DNA of 64,000 nucleotides from Inquilinus limosus DSM 16000 (GCF_000423185.1 NZ_AUHM01000002.1:179310-243309), one strand, 5' to 3'. Counted from the stretch's first letter, positions 8,470 through 17,931 are shown. The notes: generated by a model from the letters alone, not told the origin. Made by a program: numbers and translations.

Positions 8470-11175
8470 GTGGCGATCGTCAACGGCACCCAGGGCGCCG
8501 ATGTGCTGGCCGGCACGTCGGGCAACGACCAGATCTACGGTCTCGACGGCGACGACAGGCTCGACGGTCTCGCGGGCAGCGACCTGCTGGACGGCGGGGC
8601 CGGCCGCGACACGCTCACCGGCGGCGATGGCGCCGACACGCTGCTGGGCGGGACCAACAACGACACCCTGAACGGCGGCACCGGCGCCGACCGGCTGGAG
8701 GGCGGGGCGGGCGACGACCTGATCCGCTGGTCGGCGACGCCGGGCCTCGGCACCGCCGTCATCGACGGCGGCGACGGCTACGATTTCCTGACCCTCGACT
8801 TCGGCAGCCTGACGGCCAACCTGCTGCTGACGATCGATCGGACGCCCGGGGCGACCACCACCGCCTCCGACGGCACCACGATCCGCAATGTCGAGGGCTT
8901 CGATATCTGGGGCGGCCGGGGCGACGACGTCGTGACCGACACCTACGGGTTCATCACGATCGGCGGCGGCGACGGCAATGACCGGCTCACCGGCGGGGCC
9001 GGCGGAGACGAGCTGTACGGAGAGGCAGGGCAGGATACGCTGATCGGCGGGGGAGGCCAGGACGAGCTGGATGGCGGCGACGGCGACGATTCCCTGCTCG
9101 GCGGCGTCGACACCGACGATCTGGTCGGCGGCGCGGGCGCGGACACCCTCGACGGCGGCGACGGCAACGACGATCTCAAGGGCCAGGCAGGTGACGACCG
9201 GATCTCGGGTGGCGACGGCGCGGACGACCTGATCGGCGGCGACGGCAACGACACCCTCCTGGGGGACGGGGGCAACGACGTGCTCAATGGCGGCGCCGGC
9301 GACAACGACCTTCACGGCGGCGGCGGCAGCGACCGGATCACCTCCGGCCACGCCAACAACAACCTGATGTATGGCGACGCCGGCGACGACGTGATCCAGA
9401 GCGGCGACGTCGACGGCATCGGCCGCGACCAGATCGACGGCGGCGACGGCCAGGATTCCTGGAGCGGCAATTTCAGCGTCGTCACCCGGGCGGTGGTGCT
9501 GCAGATGAATCCGGCCGCCGGCGCGCTGACCACGGCATCAACAGGCCTGACGCTGCGCAACATCGAGACCGTCTTCATCCAAGGGAGCCAGTTCGCCGAT
9601 CTGCTGGGCGCCGCCGCCGGCAGCGACTCGCTGAAGGGACATGGCGGCGACGACCGGCTCTTCGGCGGGGCCGGGAACGACGAGCTCGACGGCGGCCTCG
9701 GCGACGACCGGCTGTATGGCGAGGACGGGATCGATATCCTCCGCGGCGGCGCAGGCATCGACCGAATCTGGGCCGGAGCCGGCACGGACACGCTGTACGG
9801 CGGCGACGGCACCGACGTGCTGCGTGGCGACGCCGACAGGGATTTCGTCTATGGCGAGAACGACAATGACGATATCGGGGGCGGCGACGGCGACGACAAC
9901 CTCCGGGGTGGAGCCGGCAACGACGTCATCAGCGGCGACGAAGGTGCGGACAGCGTCTTTGGCGACGGAGGCGATGACTTCCTGAAGGGGGGCATCGGCG
10001 ACGACACCCTGGGCGGCGGTGGCGGCAACGACGTCATCCGCGGCGACGACGGCAACGACCTGATCGCCACCGGGGGGATCGGCCGGAGCCAGGTCGATGG
10101 CGGCACCGGCATCGATACCTGGAGCCACAGCTTCGAGAGTGCCGGCGGCGCCGTCCGCTTCGCCCTCAACATGACTCCCGGGGCGACGTCCACCACATCC
10201 GACGGCACCTCGGTGGTGAACATCGAGATCGTCCAGCTGACGGGCAGCGCCTTCGCCGACCGCCTTTACGGCGGCACGGGCGACGACATCCTCAACGGCG
10301 GCAACGGCGACGATCTCCTCAGCGGCGGCGCCGGCAACGACACCCTGGGCGTCGGCGAAGGCTCGAATGTCGTGACGGGAGGCGACGGCAACGATCGCGT
10401 CACCGGCGGCGGCAGCGCCGACCAGCTCGCCGGCGACGGTGGCGACGACAAGGTGGATGCCGGCGGCGGCAACGACATCGTCTTCGGCGGTCTCGGCGCC
10501 GACGAGCTCCTGGGCGGGGCCGGCAACGACCGGATCATCGGCGACGCCGGCAACGACTTCCTCGGCGGGGGCGATGGCGACGACGTCCTGGCCGGGGGCG
10601 CCGGAAGGGATTGGCTGTATGGCGAAGCCGGCATCGACACCGTCGACTATTCCACCAGCAGCGCCGCGGTGCAGGTGAGGCTCGGGGTCAATGAGGGCCC
10701 CGGCGTCGGCGGCGATGCGGAGGGCGATATCTATTCGGGCGTCGAGGGCATCATCGGTTCCCGCTACGCCGACACGCTCTCGGCCGCCGGCGCCGGCTCG
10801 CTGACCGGCGGCCAGGGGGTTGACACGATGCGCGGATCAAGCGGCGCGAACCGCTTCATCTATCAGAGCACGGCGGATACCGGGCTGGGCGCCGGCAAGC
10901 GCGACGTGATCTCCGGCTTCAAGACTGCCGAGGGCGACCGCATCGACCTGTCGCGGATCGATGCCGACCCGCTGACCGCCGGCGACCAGGCCTTCACCTT
11001 CATCGGCCGGGAGGGGTTCAGCGGCAAGGGCGGCGAGGTCGGCTACTATCTCTCCTGGGACCAGCTGATCGTCGCCATCGATCTCGACGGCAAGAACGGG
11101 CCCGACATCGAGATCCAGATCAATTTCGGCGGACAGGTCCTGCCGTCGGTGACGGCGGCCGACTTCGTGCTCTGA
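8470..11175 (+). CDS. RTX calcium-binding repeat protein, type I-secreted
   Basis: A 901-residue protein made almost entirely of GGxGxDxL/I nonapeptide repeats (beta-roll), arranged in about four blocks. The blocks are separated by similar ~60-residue spacers with a TTxSDGTTIRNVE-like motif (residues ~145, ~360 and ~570). These resemble a conserved insertion, not an enzymatic domain. The last ~130 residues (FIYQSTADTGLG...RDVISGFKTAEGDRIDLSRID...FVL) match the serralysin M10 C-terminal/type I secretion region. No protease, lipase or adhesin domain is visible, so the role may be structural or surface-associated. I chose GTG 8470, with GGGGAGG just upstream, over a TTG at 8437. No T1SS ABC/MFP genes are near. 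Confidence 0.9.
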   Translation: MAIVNGTQGADVLAGTSGNDQIYGLDGDDRLDGLAGSDLLDGGAGRDTLTGGDGADTLLGGTNNDTLNGGTGADRLEGGAGDDLIRWSATPGLGTAVIDGGDGYDFLTLDFGSLTANLLLTIDRTPGATTTASDGTTIRNVEGFDIWGGRGDDVVTDTYGFITIGGGDGNDRLTGGAGGDELYGEAGQDTLIGGGGQDELDGGDGDDSLLGGVDTDDLVGGAGADTLDGGDGNDDLKGQAGDDRISGGDGADDLIGGDGNDTLLGDGGNDVLNGGAGDNDLHGGGGSDRITSGHANNNLMYGDAGDDVIQSGDVDGIGRDQIDGGDGQDSWSGNFSVVTRAVVLQMNPAAGALTTASTGLTLRNIETVFIQGSQFADLLGAAAGSDSLKGHGGDDRLFGGAGNDELDGGLGDDRLYGEDGIDILRGGAGIDRIWAGAGTDTLYGGDGTDVLRGDADRDFVYGENDNDDIGGGDGDDNLRGGAGNDVISGDEGADSVFGDGGDDFLKGGIGDDTLGGGGGNDVIRGDDGNDLIATGGIGRSQVDGGTGIDTWSHSFESAGGAVRFALNMTPGATSTTSDGTSVVNIEIVQLTGSAFADRLYGGTGDDILNGGNGDDLLSGGAGNDTLGVGEGSNVVTGGDGNDRVTGGGSADQLAGDGGDDKVDAGGGNDIVFGGLGADELLGGAGNDRIIGDAGNDFLGGGDGDDVLAGGAGRDWLYGEAGIDTVDYSTSSAAVQVRLGVNEGPGVGGDAEGDIYSGVEGIIGSRYADTLSAAGAGSLTGGQGVDTMRGSSGANRFIYQSTADTGLGAGKRDVISGFKTAEGDRIDLSRIDADPLTAGDQAFTFIGREGFSGKGGEVGYYLSWDQLIVAIDLDGKNGPDIEIQINFGGQVLPSVTAADFVL

Positions 11176-11193
11176 CGGGCCGGCCGCGGCCGT

Positions 11194-11919
11194 TCAGTCC
11201 GCCAGCCCGCCGCCGCGGGCGTGGCGGACCAGGCGCACCAGCTCCTTCCGCGCCGAGTCGGCGTCGGTCACCGGCGCCGCGAAGGCCAGCCGGGCGACGG
11301 CGCCGCCGAGGCGCAGATCGGCGCCGTCGGCGTCGATCCCGGTCATCCGCCAGCCGCTGCCGGTCCGGCCGAGCAGCGCCTGGGCGTAGAGGTCGAGCGC
11401 GTCCGCGTGGTCCTGGTTCATATGGGCGAGGATGCCGGGCTCGGCCGCGGCCAGCGCCGGCGGCGGGTCGATCAGCAGATCGGCGGCGTCGAGCCGGTGG
11501 ATGGCGCCGAAGCCGGCGACCATGTGGCCGCGCGCGACCCGCACCCGCCACAGGCTGAAATCCGGGAAGCCGGCATAGGTTGCCGCGTCCGGGTGCCGGG
11601 CCAGGTAGCGGGCGCGCAGCGCCGGGTCGTCCGCCGGCTCGGCCCGGCCGGAGACGGTCAGGCGCGGCCCGGTCAGCGGCTGGTCGACCCCGGCGGTGCC
11701 GTCGAACAGCAGCGATGCCCGGGAATCGCGCTCGAGATTGCCGGTGTGCTCCGCCAGCCGCGAGATCAGCAGCAGCGGCTGCCCCGCCGGGTCGGTCGCG
11801 ACCAGCACGAGCGAGGCGTAGGGGGCGCCCTCGGCGTCCAGCGTCGCCAGGGCGGCGCGGTCGAGGCTGCGCAGCAGGATCCGGGCCCGTTCGGCCGGGG
11901 CGGGTTCCGATGTCGTCAT
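11194..11919 (-). CDS. HugZ-like PNPOx-fold haem/flavin protein with DUF2470
   Basis: A 241-residue protein. The N-terminal half has the split-barrel pyridoxamine-oxidase/FMN-binding fold (ARILLRSLDRAALATLDAEGAPYASLVLVA and SRLAEHTGNLERDSRASLL). The C-terminal ~80 residues form a DUF2470 domain (AEPGILAHMNQDHADALDLYA). This combination is found in HugZ-type haem oxygenases and in related proteins of uncertain activity. The His-Met...His stretch HMNQDH is the conserved DUF2470 signature. Start ATG 11919 gives the usual N-terminus. It is convergent with the RTX gene (18 nt apart) and divergent from chvI. No haem transporter is adjacent, so haem degradation is only a possibility. Confidence 0.8.
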   Translation of the reverse strand: MTTSEPAPAERARILLRSLDRAALATLDAEGAPYASLVLVATDPAGQPLLLISRLAEHTGNLERDSRASLLFDGTAGVDQPLTGPRLTVSGRAEPADDPALRARYLARHPDAATYAGFPDFSLWRVRVARGHMVAGFGAIHRLDAADLLIDPPPALAAAEPGILAHMNQDHADALDLYAQALLGRTGSGWRMTGIDADGADLRLGGAVARLAFAAPVTDADSARKELVRLVRHARGGGLAD

Positions 11920-12063
11920 CGCGCCGCTACCTCGCTGGTTTAATTGGAAATTACCTCGTCCGAGTGACATTTTGGCCGCAGATACGCCATATTGGGCGTT
12001 CAGCGTCGCCGGCAACGTTGAATCTGTGCCTGCCGGGGGCGGGTGGTGAAAGTGGAGGGGGCC

Positions 12064-12762
12064 ATGGCCCAGACCATCGCGCTGGTCGACGACGATCGCA
12101 ACATCCTGACATCGGTCGCGATGTCGCTGGAGTCCGAAGGCTATGAGGTCCGCACCTTCTCCGACGGCGACGAGGCGCTGCGCGGCCTGACCCAGAAGCC
12201 GGTCGACCTCGCCGTGCTCGACATCAAGATGCCGCGCATGGACGGGATGGAGCTGCTGGGCCGGCTGCGCAAGACCACCAACATGCCGATCATCTTCCTG
12301 ACCTCGAAGGACGACGAGGTCGACGAGCTGCTCGGCCTGCGCATGGGCGCCGACGACTACATCAAGAAGCCGTTCTCGCAACGCCTCCTGATCGAGCGCA
12401 TCCGCGCCCTGCTGCGGCGCGAGCAGCTGGCGGCCGACACCGCGCCGGCCGACCCCTCGGCCGTGGTCACGCGCGGCGACCTGACGCTCGACGGCAACCG
12501 CCACGCCTGCCTGTGGCGCGGCGAGACCATCGACCTGACCGTCACCGAGTTCCTTCTGGTCAAGGCCCTGGCTCTGCGCCCCGGCCACGTCAAGAGCCGC
12601 GACCAGCTGATGGATGCGGCCTATGGCGAGCACATCTATGTCGACGACCGCACCATCGACAGCCACATCAAGCGGATCCGCAAGAAGTTCAAGGCGATCG
12701 ATGCGGATTTCAGCCACATCGAGACGCTGTACGGCGTCGGCTACCGCTACAAGGAGGCGTGA
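12064..12762 (+). CDS. chvI: Response regulator ChvI (OmpR family)
   Basis: A 232-residue OmpR/PhoB-type regulator. The receiver domain has acidic residues near 10-11, phospho-acceptor Asp53 in [11 protein letters not shown], and Lys in FLTSKDD. The winged-helix DNA-binding domain covers residues ~130-230 ([25 protein letters not shown]). ChvI/BvrR/ExoR-pathway regulators control envelope composition and acid or host responses in alphaproteobacteria. ATG 12064 has GGAGGGGG directly upstream and gives the conserved [13 protein letters not shown] start. Its kinase ChvG starts 81 nt downstream, and the downstream PTS cluster is a classic conserved neighbour. Confidence 0.95.
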   Translation: MAQTIALVDDDRNILTSVAMSLESEGYEVRTFSDGDEALRGLTQKPVDLAVLDIKMPRMDGMELLGRLRKTTNMPIIFLTSKDDEVDELLGLRMGADDYIKKPFSQRLLIERIRALLRREQLAADTAPADPSAVVTRGDLTLDGNRHACLWRGETIDLTVTEFLLVKALALRPGHVKSRDQLMDAAYGEHIYVDDRTIDSHIKRIRKKFKAIDADFSHIETLYGVGYRYKEA

Positions 12763-12843
12763 ACGCGCCGGCTGCCGCCCCTGCCCTCGCCCGCAGCCGG
12801 CCTCCCGTGCCGGCCGCGCGGAGGCTGACCGCCCCATGACGCC

Positions 12844-14589
12844 ATGACGGCCCCGCTGCGAGCCTCCCGCGGCCCTGCGCCGCGCCTCGGCGAAGCGGCC
12901 GAGGCCAGCCCGGTCCAGGCCGGCGCCCAGGCCGCCGTGCCGGAGCCGGCCGCCGAGCCGATCACCGCGACCCCCGTCGGCGGCCGCACCGTCGACGCGC
13001 CCGTCGTGCGCATCCGCCGCCGCTTCTTCTCCAAGCTCACCGCCCGCGTCCTGGCCGTCAACATGATGGCGCTGATGATGCTGGTCGGCGGCATGCTGTA
13101 CCTGTCGTCCTATCAGGAGCGGCTGATCGAGAACGAGCTGTCCTCGCTCGACGCCGAGGCCACGATCCTGGCCGCCAACCTGGCGGAGGCGGCGGTGGTC
13201 GGCGGCGTCGACACGGTGCAGTCGCTGGACCCGGACACCGCCCGCCAGATCGTGCGCCGGGTGTACCAGACCAACGACACCAGGGCCCGGCTGTTCGGCG
13301 CCGACGGCAAGCTGGTGGCCGACAGCCGGATGCTGGGGCAGCCCGGCGGCATCATCGAGGTGCGGCCGCTGCTGCCGCCGCAGTCCAAGGGCTGGCTGCG
13401 CAGCATCTGGGACGCGATCTACGACTGGAGCACCGAATTCGCCGGGCCGCGCAAGCGCTGGCCGGCCTATGTCGAGCGCCAGGACCAGCAGGCCAACGAC
13501 TACGCCAGCGTCCGCGCCGCGCTGGGCGGCGGGGTCGGCCGCCAGATCTGGACCCGCGAGGACGGCAAGCTGATGCTCGGCGTCGCCGTGCCGGTGCAGC
13601 GCGTGCGGCTGGTGCTGGGCGCGGTGCTGATGACTCGCGAGGGCGTCAACATCGAGGGCAACCTGCAGACCGTGCGCGAGGAGATCCTGAAGGTCTTCGC
13701 CATCGCGCTCGGCGTCACCATCATCCTGTCGCTGTACCTCGCCGGCACCATCACCCGGCCGATCCGCCGGCTGGCGCGGGCGGCGGAGCGGGTGCAGCAG
13801 GGCCGCGGCCGCAAGATCGAGATCCCGGACATGAGCGGCCGGCGCGACGAGATCGGCGAGCTGGCCTCGGCGCTGCGGGCCATGACCGCGGCGCTGTGGA
13901 ACCGGATCGACGCGATCGAGCGCTTCGCCGCCGACGTCTCGCACGAGATCAAGAACCCGCTGACCTCGCTGCGCAGCGCGGTCGAGACCACCGCCCGGAT
14001 CACCGACCCGGCACAGCAGCGCCGGCTGATGACCATCATCCTCGAGGACGTGCAGCGCCTGGACCGGCTGATCACCGACATCTCCGACGCCTCGCGCCTG
14101 GACGCCGAGCTGTCGCGGGCCGAGACCGAGACGGTCGACATCGCCCGCATGCTGGGCATGCTGACCGAGCTGTACAAGACCACGCTGGAGGACACCGGCC
14201 TCAAGATCAGCCTGAGCCTGCCGCCCGGCTCGACCCTGACCGTGCCCGGCATCGAGGACCGGCTGGTGCAGGTGTTCCGCAACCTGATCACCAACGCGAT
14301 CTCGTTCTCGCCGCCCGACGGGGCCATCACCCTGCGCGCCCGCCGCGAGGGCGCCTGGGTGATCGCGACGGTCGAGGATGACGGCCCCGGCATCCCGCCG
14401 GCCAAGCTGGAGGCGATCTTCGACCGCTTCTACACCGAGCGTCCGGCCGGCGAGAAGTTCGGCACCCATTCCGGCCTGGGGCTCAGCATTTCCAAGCAGA
14501 TCATCACCGCCCATCGCGGCCAGATCTTCGCCGAGAACCGGGAGGGGCGCCCCGGCGCCCGCTTCACGGTGAAGATCCCCGCGAAGTGA
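12844..14589 (+). CDS. chvG: Sensor histidine kinase ChvG
   Basis: A 581-residue inner-membrane kinase. A Pro/Ala-rich cytoplasmic N-tail is followed by TM1 (about residues 66-88), a periplasmic sensor domain (~89-280) and TM2 (~281-303). A HAMP domain follows, then HisKA with phospho-acceptor His367 in VSHEIKNPLTSL, and an HATPase_c domain with NLITNAISFS (N box), EDDGPGIP (G1) and GLGLSISKQI (G2). It partners with ChvI just upstream. In Agrobacterium and Sinorhizobium the periplasmic inhibitor ExoR controls ChvG; no exoR-like gene is seen in this window. ATG 12844 is the likely start; another ATG at 12836 is out of frame. Confidence 0.95.
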   Translation: MTAPLRASRGPAPRLGEAAEASPVQAGAQAAVPEPAAEPITATPVGGRTVDAPVVRIRRRFFSKLTARVLAVNMMALMMLVGGMLYLSSYQERLIENELSSLDAEATILAANLAEAAVVGGVDTVQSLDPDTARQIVRRVYQTNDTRARLFGADGKLVADSRMLGQPGGIIEVRPLLPPQSKGWLRSIWDAIYDWSTEFAGPRKRWPAYVERQDQQANDYASVRAALGGGVGRQIWTREDGKLMLGVAVPVQRVRLVLGAVLMTREGVNIEGNLQTVREEILKVFAIALGVTIILSLYLAGTITRPIRRLARAAERVQQGRGRKIEIPDMSGRRDEIGELASALRAMTAALWNRIDAIERFAADVSHEIKNPLTSLRSAVETTARITDPAQQRRLMTIILEDVQRLDRLITDISDASRLDAELSRAETETVDIARMLGMLTELYKTTLEDTGLKISLSLPPGSTLTVPGIEDRLVQVFRNLITNAISFSPPDGAITLRARREGAWVIATVEDDGPGIPPAKLEAIFDRFYTERPAGEKFGTHSGLGLSISKQIITAHRGQIFAENREGRPGARFTVKIPAK

Positions 14590-14630
14590 GGGGCGGCATC
14601 GACGACAATCCGCATCGAAGGGGGAACTTC

Positions 14631-16082
14631 ATGACATCGAGCCTGCGCCGGCTGTTGCTCGGCAGCGTCTTCGCCCTGGCCGCCGGCCCGGCCTTCGCCC
14701 AGGAGCAGGTGGAACCGGCGGCGCCCGTCCCGGCGCCGCCGGCACCGCCGGCGGTGGTGGAGGAGATGGACGCCCTGTCCTTCGTCACCTGGGCCAGCGC
14801 CTCGGTCCGCGCCGCCCCGAGCGGCACCGCCGAGCTTCAGGAGACCCTGCCCTTCGGCGCCCAGGTCATCGTCACCGGCCGGCTGGCCGTCGGCGGCTGG
14901 GTGCGGGTGCAGACGCCGAAGACGCCGGTCGGCTACATGTGGGCGCAGACGCTGGCGCCGATGCGCATCACCCTGCCCGGCACCGTCGCGCCCGGTGCCG
15001 GCGCGCCCGGCTTGGCCCCGGCCGACGAATCCGCCGACGACAACATCGCCGGCGCGACGCCGCTCGGCGCCGTCGGCCCCGCCCCGCTGGCGGCGGAGGG
15101 CCGCGTCTCGCGCAGCGACGAGACCGATGTCTACAGCATCACCACCACCGGCTGGACCGACCTCACGGTCGAGCTGACCGGGATGACCGGCGACGCCGAC
15201 CTGGAGCTGCGCGACGGCGACGGCAACAGCCTCGGCTCCTCCTCCGCCGGCGGCTCGGACGACGAGCGCATGACGACCTCGGTCGGGCCCGGCAGCTATT
15301 ATCTCGTCGTCACCAGCTATGACGAGGACACGCCGTACCGCCTCTCCGTCTCCGGCACGCCGGGCGAGCCGCCGCCGCCGGATTCGGCGGGGTCCAGCCA
15401 GTCCGACGCCCACGACCTCGGCGACGTCACCGGCGGCAGCGCGGAGGCCGGCGACTGGGTCGGGCCGGCCGATTCCGTCGACTACTACGTCTTCCGGATC
15501 CGCGAGCGGCAGGCCGTCACCATCGGCCTGGACGGCATGTCGGCCGACGCCGACATCAATCTGGAGAGCGATGACGGCACCCTGCTGAGCGGCACCAACG
15601 CCGATGCCGAGGCGGAATCGCTGACCGCCACCCTGGACCCCGGCACGTACTACCTGAACGTCTATCCGGCCGACGGCGAGGCCACCGAATACCGGGTGAC
15701 CGTGACCGGCGCGGACGCCCCTCCGCCGCCGCCGGACGGCGCCGGCAACACCCCGGACGCGGCCGGGACGATCGAGCGCGTCGGGCCGGAGCCGGCCACG
15801 GTCCGCGACTGGGTCGGCTTCACCGACCGCGACGACTATTGGCGCTTCACCCTGGTCGCCCGCGCCGACGTCACCATCCGCCTGACCATGGAGCAGGGCG
15901 ATGCCGATATCGACCTCTTGCGCGCCTCGGACCAGGAAAGCCTGATCAGCGGCGCCAATTCCGGCACCGACCCGGAGGAGCTGAAGCTGCGGCTCGAGCC
16001 CGGCACCTATCTGCTGCGGGTCTATTCCTATCAGGGCGACACGCCCTACACGCTGGAGGCCAAGGCGGTGCCGACGAAATAA
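14631..16082 (+). CDS. Secreted protein: SH3 domain plus three PPC-like beta domains
   Basis: A 483-residue exported protein. The signal peptide ends near FAQ (residue ~24). It is followed by a bacterial SH3-type domain (FVTWASASVRAAPSG...VGYMWAQTLAP, residues ~47-108) and then three tandem pre-peptidase-C (PPC)-like beta domains. Each PPC domain opens with D..DYY.F and closes with PGTYYL.V.....YR: DVYSITTTGWTDL, DYYVFRIRERQAV and DYWRFTLVARADV are the three openings, joined by Pro-rich linkers. It has no enzymatic domain. It begins 41 nt after chvG and lies between chvG and hprK, an unusual place for an envelope protein. A role tied to the envelope state sensed by ChvG is speculative. Confidence 0.8.
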   Translation: MTSSLRRLLLGSVFALAAGPAFAQEQVEPAAPVPAPPAPPAVVEEMDALSFVTWASASVRAAPSGTAELQETLPFGAQVIVTGRLAVGGWVRVQTPKTPVGYMWAQTLAPMRITLPGTVAPGAGAPGLAPADESADDNIAGATPLGAVGPAPLAAEGRVSRSDETDVYSITTTGWTDLTVELTGMTGDADLELRDGDGNSLGSSSAGGSDDERMTTSVGPGSYYLVVTSYDEDTPYRLSVSGTPGEPPPPDSAGSSQSDAHDLGDVTGGSAEAGDWVGPADSVDYYVFRIRERQAVTIGLDGMSADADINLESDDGTLLSGTNADAEAESLTATLDPGTYYLNVYPADGEATEYRVTVTGADAPPPPPDGAGNTPDAAGTIERVGPEPATVRDWVGFTDRDDYWRFTLVARADVTIRLTMEQGDADIDLLRASDQESLISGANSGTDPEELKLRLEPGTYLLRVYSYQGDTPYTLEAKAVPTK

Positions 16083-16155
16083 CGCGTCTTCTTGTCCGAT
16101 GATTTTGCCGTTGCGATTGACAGGGACCAGGGCGCCGGTCACCTTCCCACCCGCG

Positions 16156-16593
16156 ATGGCGACGATCCATGCGACCTGCGTCGCAGTCGACGGCCGCGGC
16201 GTGCTGCTGCGCGGGCCGTCGGGCAGCGGCAAATCCGACCTGGCGCTCCGGCTGATCGATGCCGGCGGCCGGCTGGTGGCGGACGACCGGGTGCAGCTCT
16301 CGCTCGAGGGCGGCGTCGTGGTCGCCCGCCCGCCCGCCGTTCTGGCCGGTCTGATCGAGGCCCGCGGCTTCGGCCCGATCCCGGTGCCCTTCGTGCCCGC
16401 CGCGCCGGTGCTGCTGGTCGCCGACCTGAAGGCGGCCGAGGCGATCGAAAGGCTGCCGGAGCCGGCGGTCTGCGCCTATCTCGGCGTCCGCCTGCCGCTG
16501 GTCGCGGTGGCGCCCTTCGAGGCTTCGGCGCCGGTCAAGCTGCGCCTGGCCCTGGCCGCGCTGGCGCTGCCCGAACACCGTCTCGCAAGATGA
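16156..16593 (+). CDS. hprK: Short alphaproteobacterial HPr kinase/phosphorylase
   Basis: A 145-residue protein that corresponds to only the C-terminal catalytic domain of Gram-positive HPrK. It has the P-loop GPSGSGKS (residues 20-27), the DD metal site in VADDRVQL (~residue 40), and the HPrK-type segment GLIEARGFGPI. It would phosphorylate and dephosphorylate HPr on its regulatory serine. ATG 16156 is preferred over upstream in-frame starts because it gives the family-typical start MATIHATCVAVDG. Its stop overlaps the RapZ start (ATGA), and the partner HPr gene follows in the same operon. Confidence 0.9.
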   Translation: MATIHATCVAVDGRGVLLRGPSGSGKSDLALRLIDAGGRLVADDRVQLSLEGGVVVARPPAVLAGLIEARGFGPIPVPFVPAAPVLLVADLKAAEAIERLPEPAVCAYLGVRLPLVAVAPFEASAPVKLRLALAALALPEHRLAR

Positions 16594-17477
16594 CCGACAT
16601 TCCCCAATCGCCGCCGGCCCGACCCGGTCTCCGCCACCGTCTGGTGCTGGTGACCGGCATGTCCGGCGCCGGCCATTCCACCTCGCTGAAAATCCTCGAG
16701 GATCTCGGGCACGAGGCGATCGACAACCTGCCGATCGCGCTGCTGAGCCCCCTGGTCGACCACGCCGAAGGCCGGCCGATGGCGGTGACCATCGACACCC
16801 GCACCCGCGGCTTCTCGGTCGAGGCGCTGGAGGCCGAGATGGCCGCCCTGCGCACTCGCGGCGACGTCGACGTCAGACTGCTGTTCATGGACGCCGACGA
16901 CGAGGTGCTGCAGCGCCGCTACACCGAGACGCGGCGGCGGCACCCGCTGGCGATCGACCGGCCGGTCGCGGACGGCATCCGGCGCGAGCGGTCGGAGCTG
17001 TATCCGCTGCGCCTGCTGGCCGATGTGATCGTCGACACCTCGCTGACCAGCCCGCAGGACCTGCGGCGGATGATCGAGGGCCATTTCGGGCTGGACGCCA
17101 CGCCGGGCCTCTACGTCACGGTGATGTCCTTCTCGTTCAAGCGCGGCCTGCCGCGCGAGGCCGACCTGGTGTTCGACGTCCGCTTCCTCGACAACCCGCA
17201 TTGGGTGCCGGAGCTGCGGCCGCAGACCGGCCAGGCCCCGGCGGTGCAGGCGATGATCCGGCGCGACGCGCAGTACGACCCGTTCATGGCATCGCTGTTC
17301 GGCCTGCTCAAACCGCTGCTGCCGCGCTACAACCGTGAGGGCAAGAGCTATCTCACCATCGCCGTCGGCTGCACCGGCGGCAAGCATCGCTCGGTGTTCG
17401 TGGCGGAGACGCTGGCGGCCTGGCTGGACGGCCAGGGCTACCGCCGCGGCCTGGTCCACCGCGACATGCCGACATAA
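16590..17477 (+). CDS. rapZ: RapZ/YvcJ-family P-loop protein with altered Walker A
   Basis: A 295-residue RapZ homologue. E. coli RapZ binds GlmZ/GlmY small RNAs and controls amino-sugar synthesis; other homologues are nucleotide-binding proteins linked to PTS and c-di-GMP. The N-terminal P-loop reads GMSGAGHST, where the usual Walker A Lys is His29. The C-terminal RNA/metabolite domain carries the conserved IAVGCTGGKHRSV and the LDNPHWVPELR motif. The gene overlaps hprK by 4 bp and precedes the EIIA and HPr genes, a typical arrangement. The Lys-to-His change may weaken nucleotide hydrolysis or may be a lineage variant. Confidence 0.93.
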   Translation: MTDIPQSPPARPGLRHRLVLVTGMSGAGHSTSLKILEDLGHEAIDNLPIALLSPLVDHAEGRPMAVTIDTRTRGFSVEALEAEMAALRTRGDVDVRLLFMDADDEVLQRRYTETRRRHPLAIDRPVADGIRRERSELYPLRLLADVIVDTSLTSPQDLRRMIEGHFGLDATPGLYVTVMSFSFKRGLPREADLVFDVRFLDNPHWVPELRPQTGQAPAVQAMIRRDAQYDPFMASLFGLLKPLLPRYNREGKSYLTIAVGCTGGKHRSVFVAETLAAWLDGQGYRRGLVHRDMPT

Positions 17478-17505
17478 GGGCTGACAGGAAGGCAACCGGA
17501 ACGAC

Positions 17506-17931
17506 ATGACCACCCACCCGATGATCGGCATGGTCCTCGTGACCCATGGTCGCCTCGCCGACGAGTTCGTCGCGGCGATGGAGCATGTGGTGGGCGCCCA
17601 GCCCCAGGTCGCCACGGTCTGCATCGGACCCGAGGACGACATGGAACAGCGCCGGGCCGAGATCATGGACAAGGTGTCCGCGGTCGATGGCGGGCGCGGC
17701 GTGGTGCTTCTGACCGACATGTTCGGCGGCACGCCGTCGAACCTGGCGATCTCGATCCTCGACCGCGCCAATGTCGAGGTGATCGCCGGCATCAACCTGC
17801 CGATGCTGATCAAGCTGGCCTCGGTGCGGAAGACCGACACCCTGACCGATGCCGTGACCGCCGCCCGCGAGGCCGGGCAGAAATACATCAGCGTCGCCTC
17901 GGCCCTGCTGAAGCCGGAGAAGCGGAAATGA
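17506..17931 (+). CDS. PTS EIIA component, mannose family
   Basis: A 141-residue EIIA(Man)-fold protein. The phosphorylatable His14 lies in VLVTHGRLADEF, and the conserved TDMFGGTPSN active-site loop is near residue 67. It accepts phosphate from HPr. No EIIB, EIIC or EIID gene is adjacent, so it probably acts as a regulatory phospho-protein, not in sugar uptake. Its stop overlaps the HPr start by 4 bp, which indicates translational coupling. Confidence 0.93.
   Translation: MTTHPMIGMVLVTHGRLADEFVAAMEHVVGAQPQVATVCIGPEDDMEQRRAEIMDKVSAVDGGRGVVLLTDMFGGTPSNLAISILDRANVEVIAGINLPMLIKLASVRKTDTLTDAVTAAREAGQKYISVASALLKPEKRK

Noticed and set aside
8470..11175. Regular repeats that could be mistaken for a CRISPR array or minisatellite
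   Set aside because: The period is 27 nt in one coding frame and encodes GGxGxDxL nonapeptides of an RTX protein; there are no unique spacers between constant DNA repeats.
11194..14514. A 1106-codon open frame on the reverse strand across chvI-chvG
   Set aside because: Only its last 241 codons form a real gene; the rest is an antisense shadow of ChvI/ChvG caused by high GC and third-position bias.
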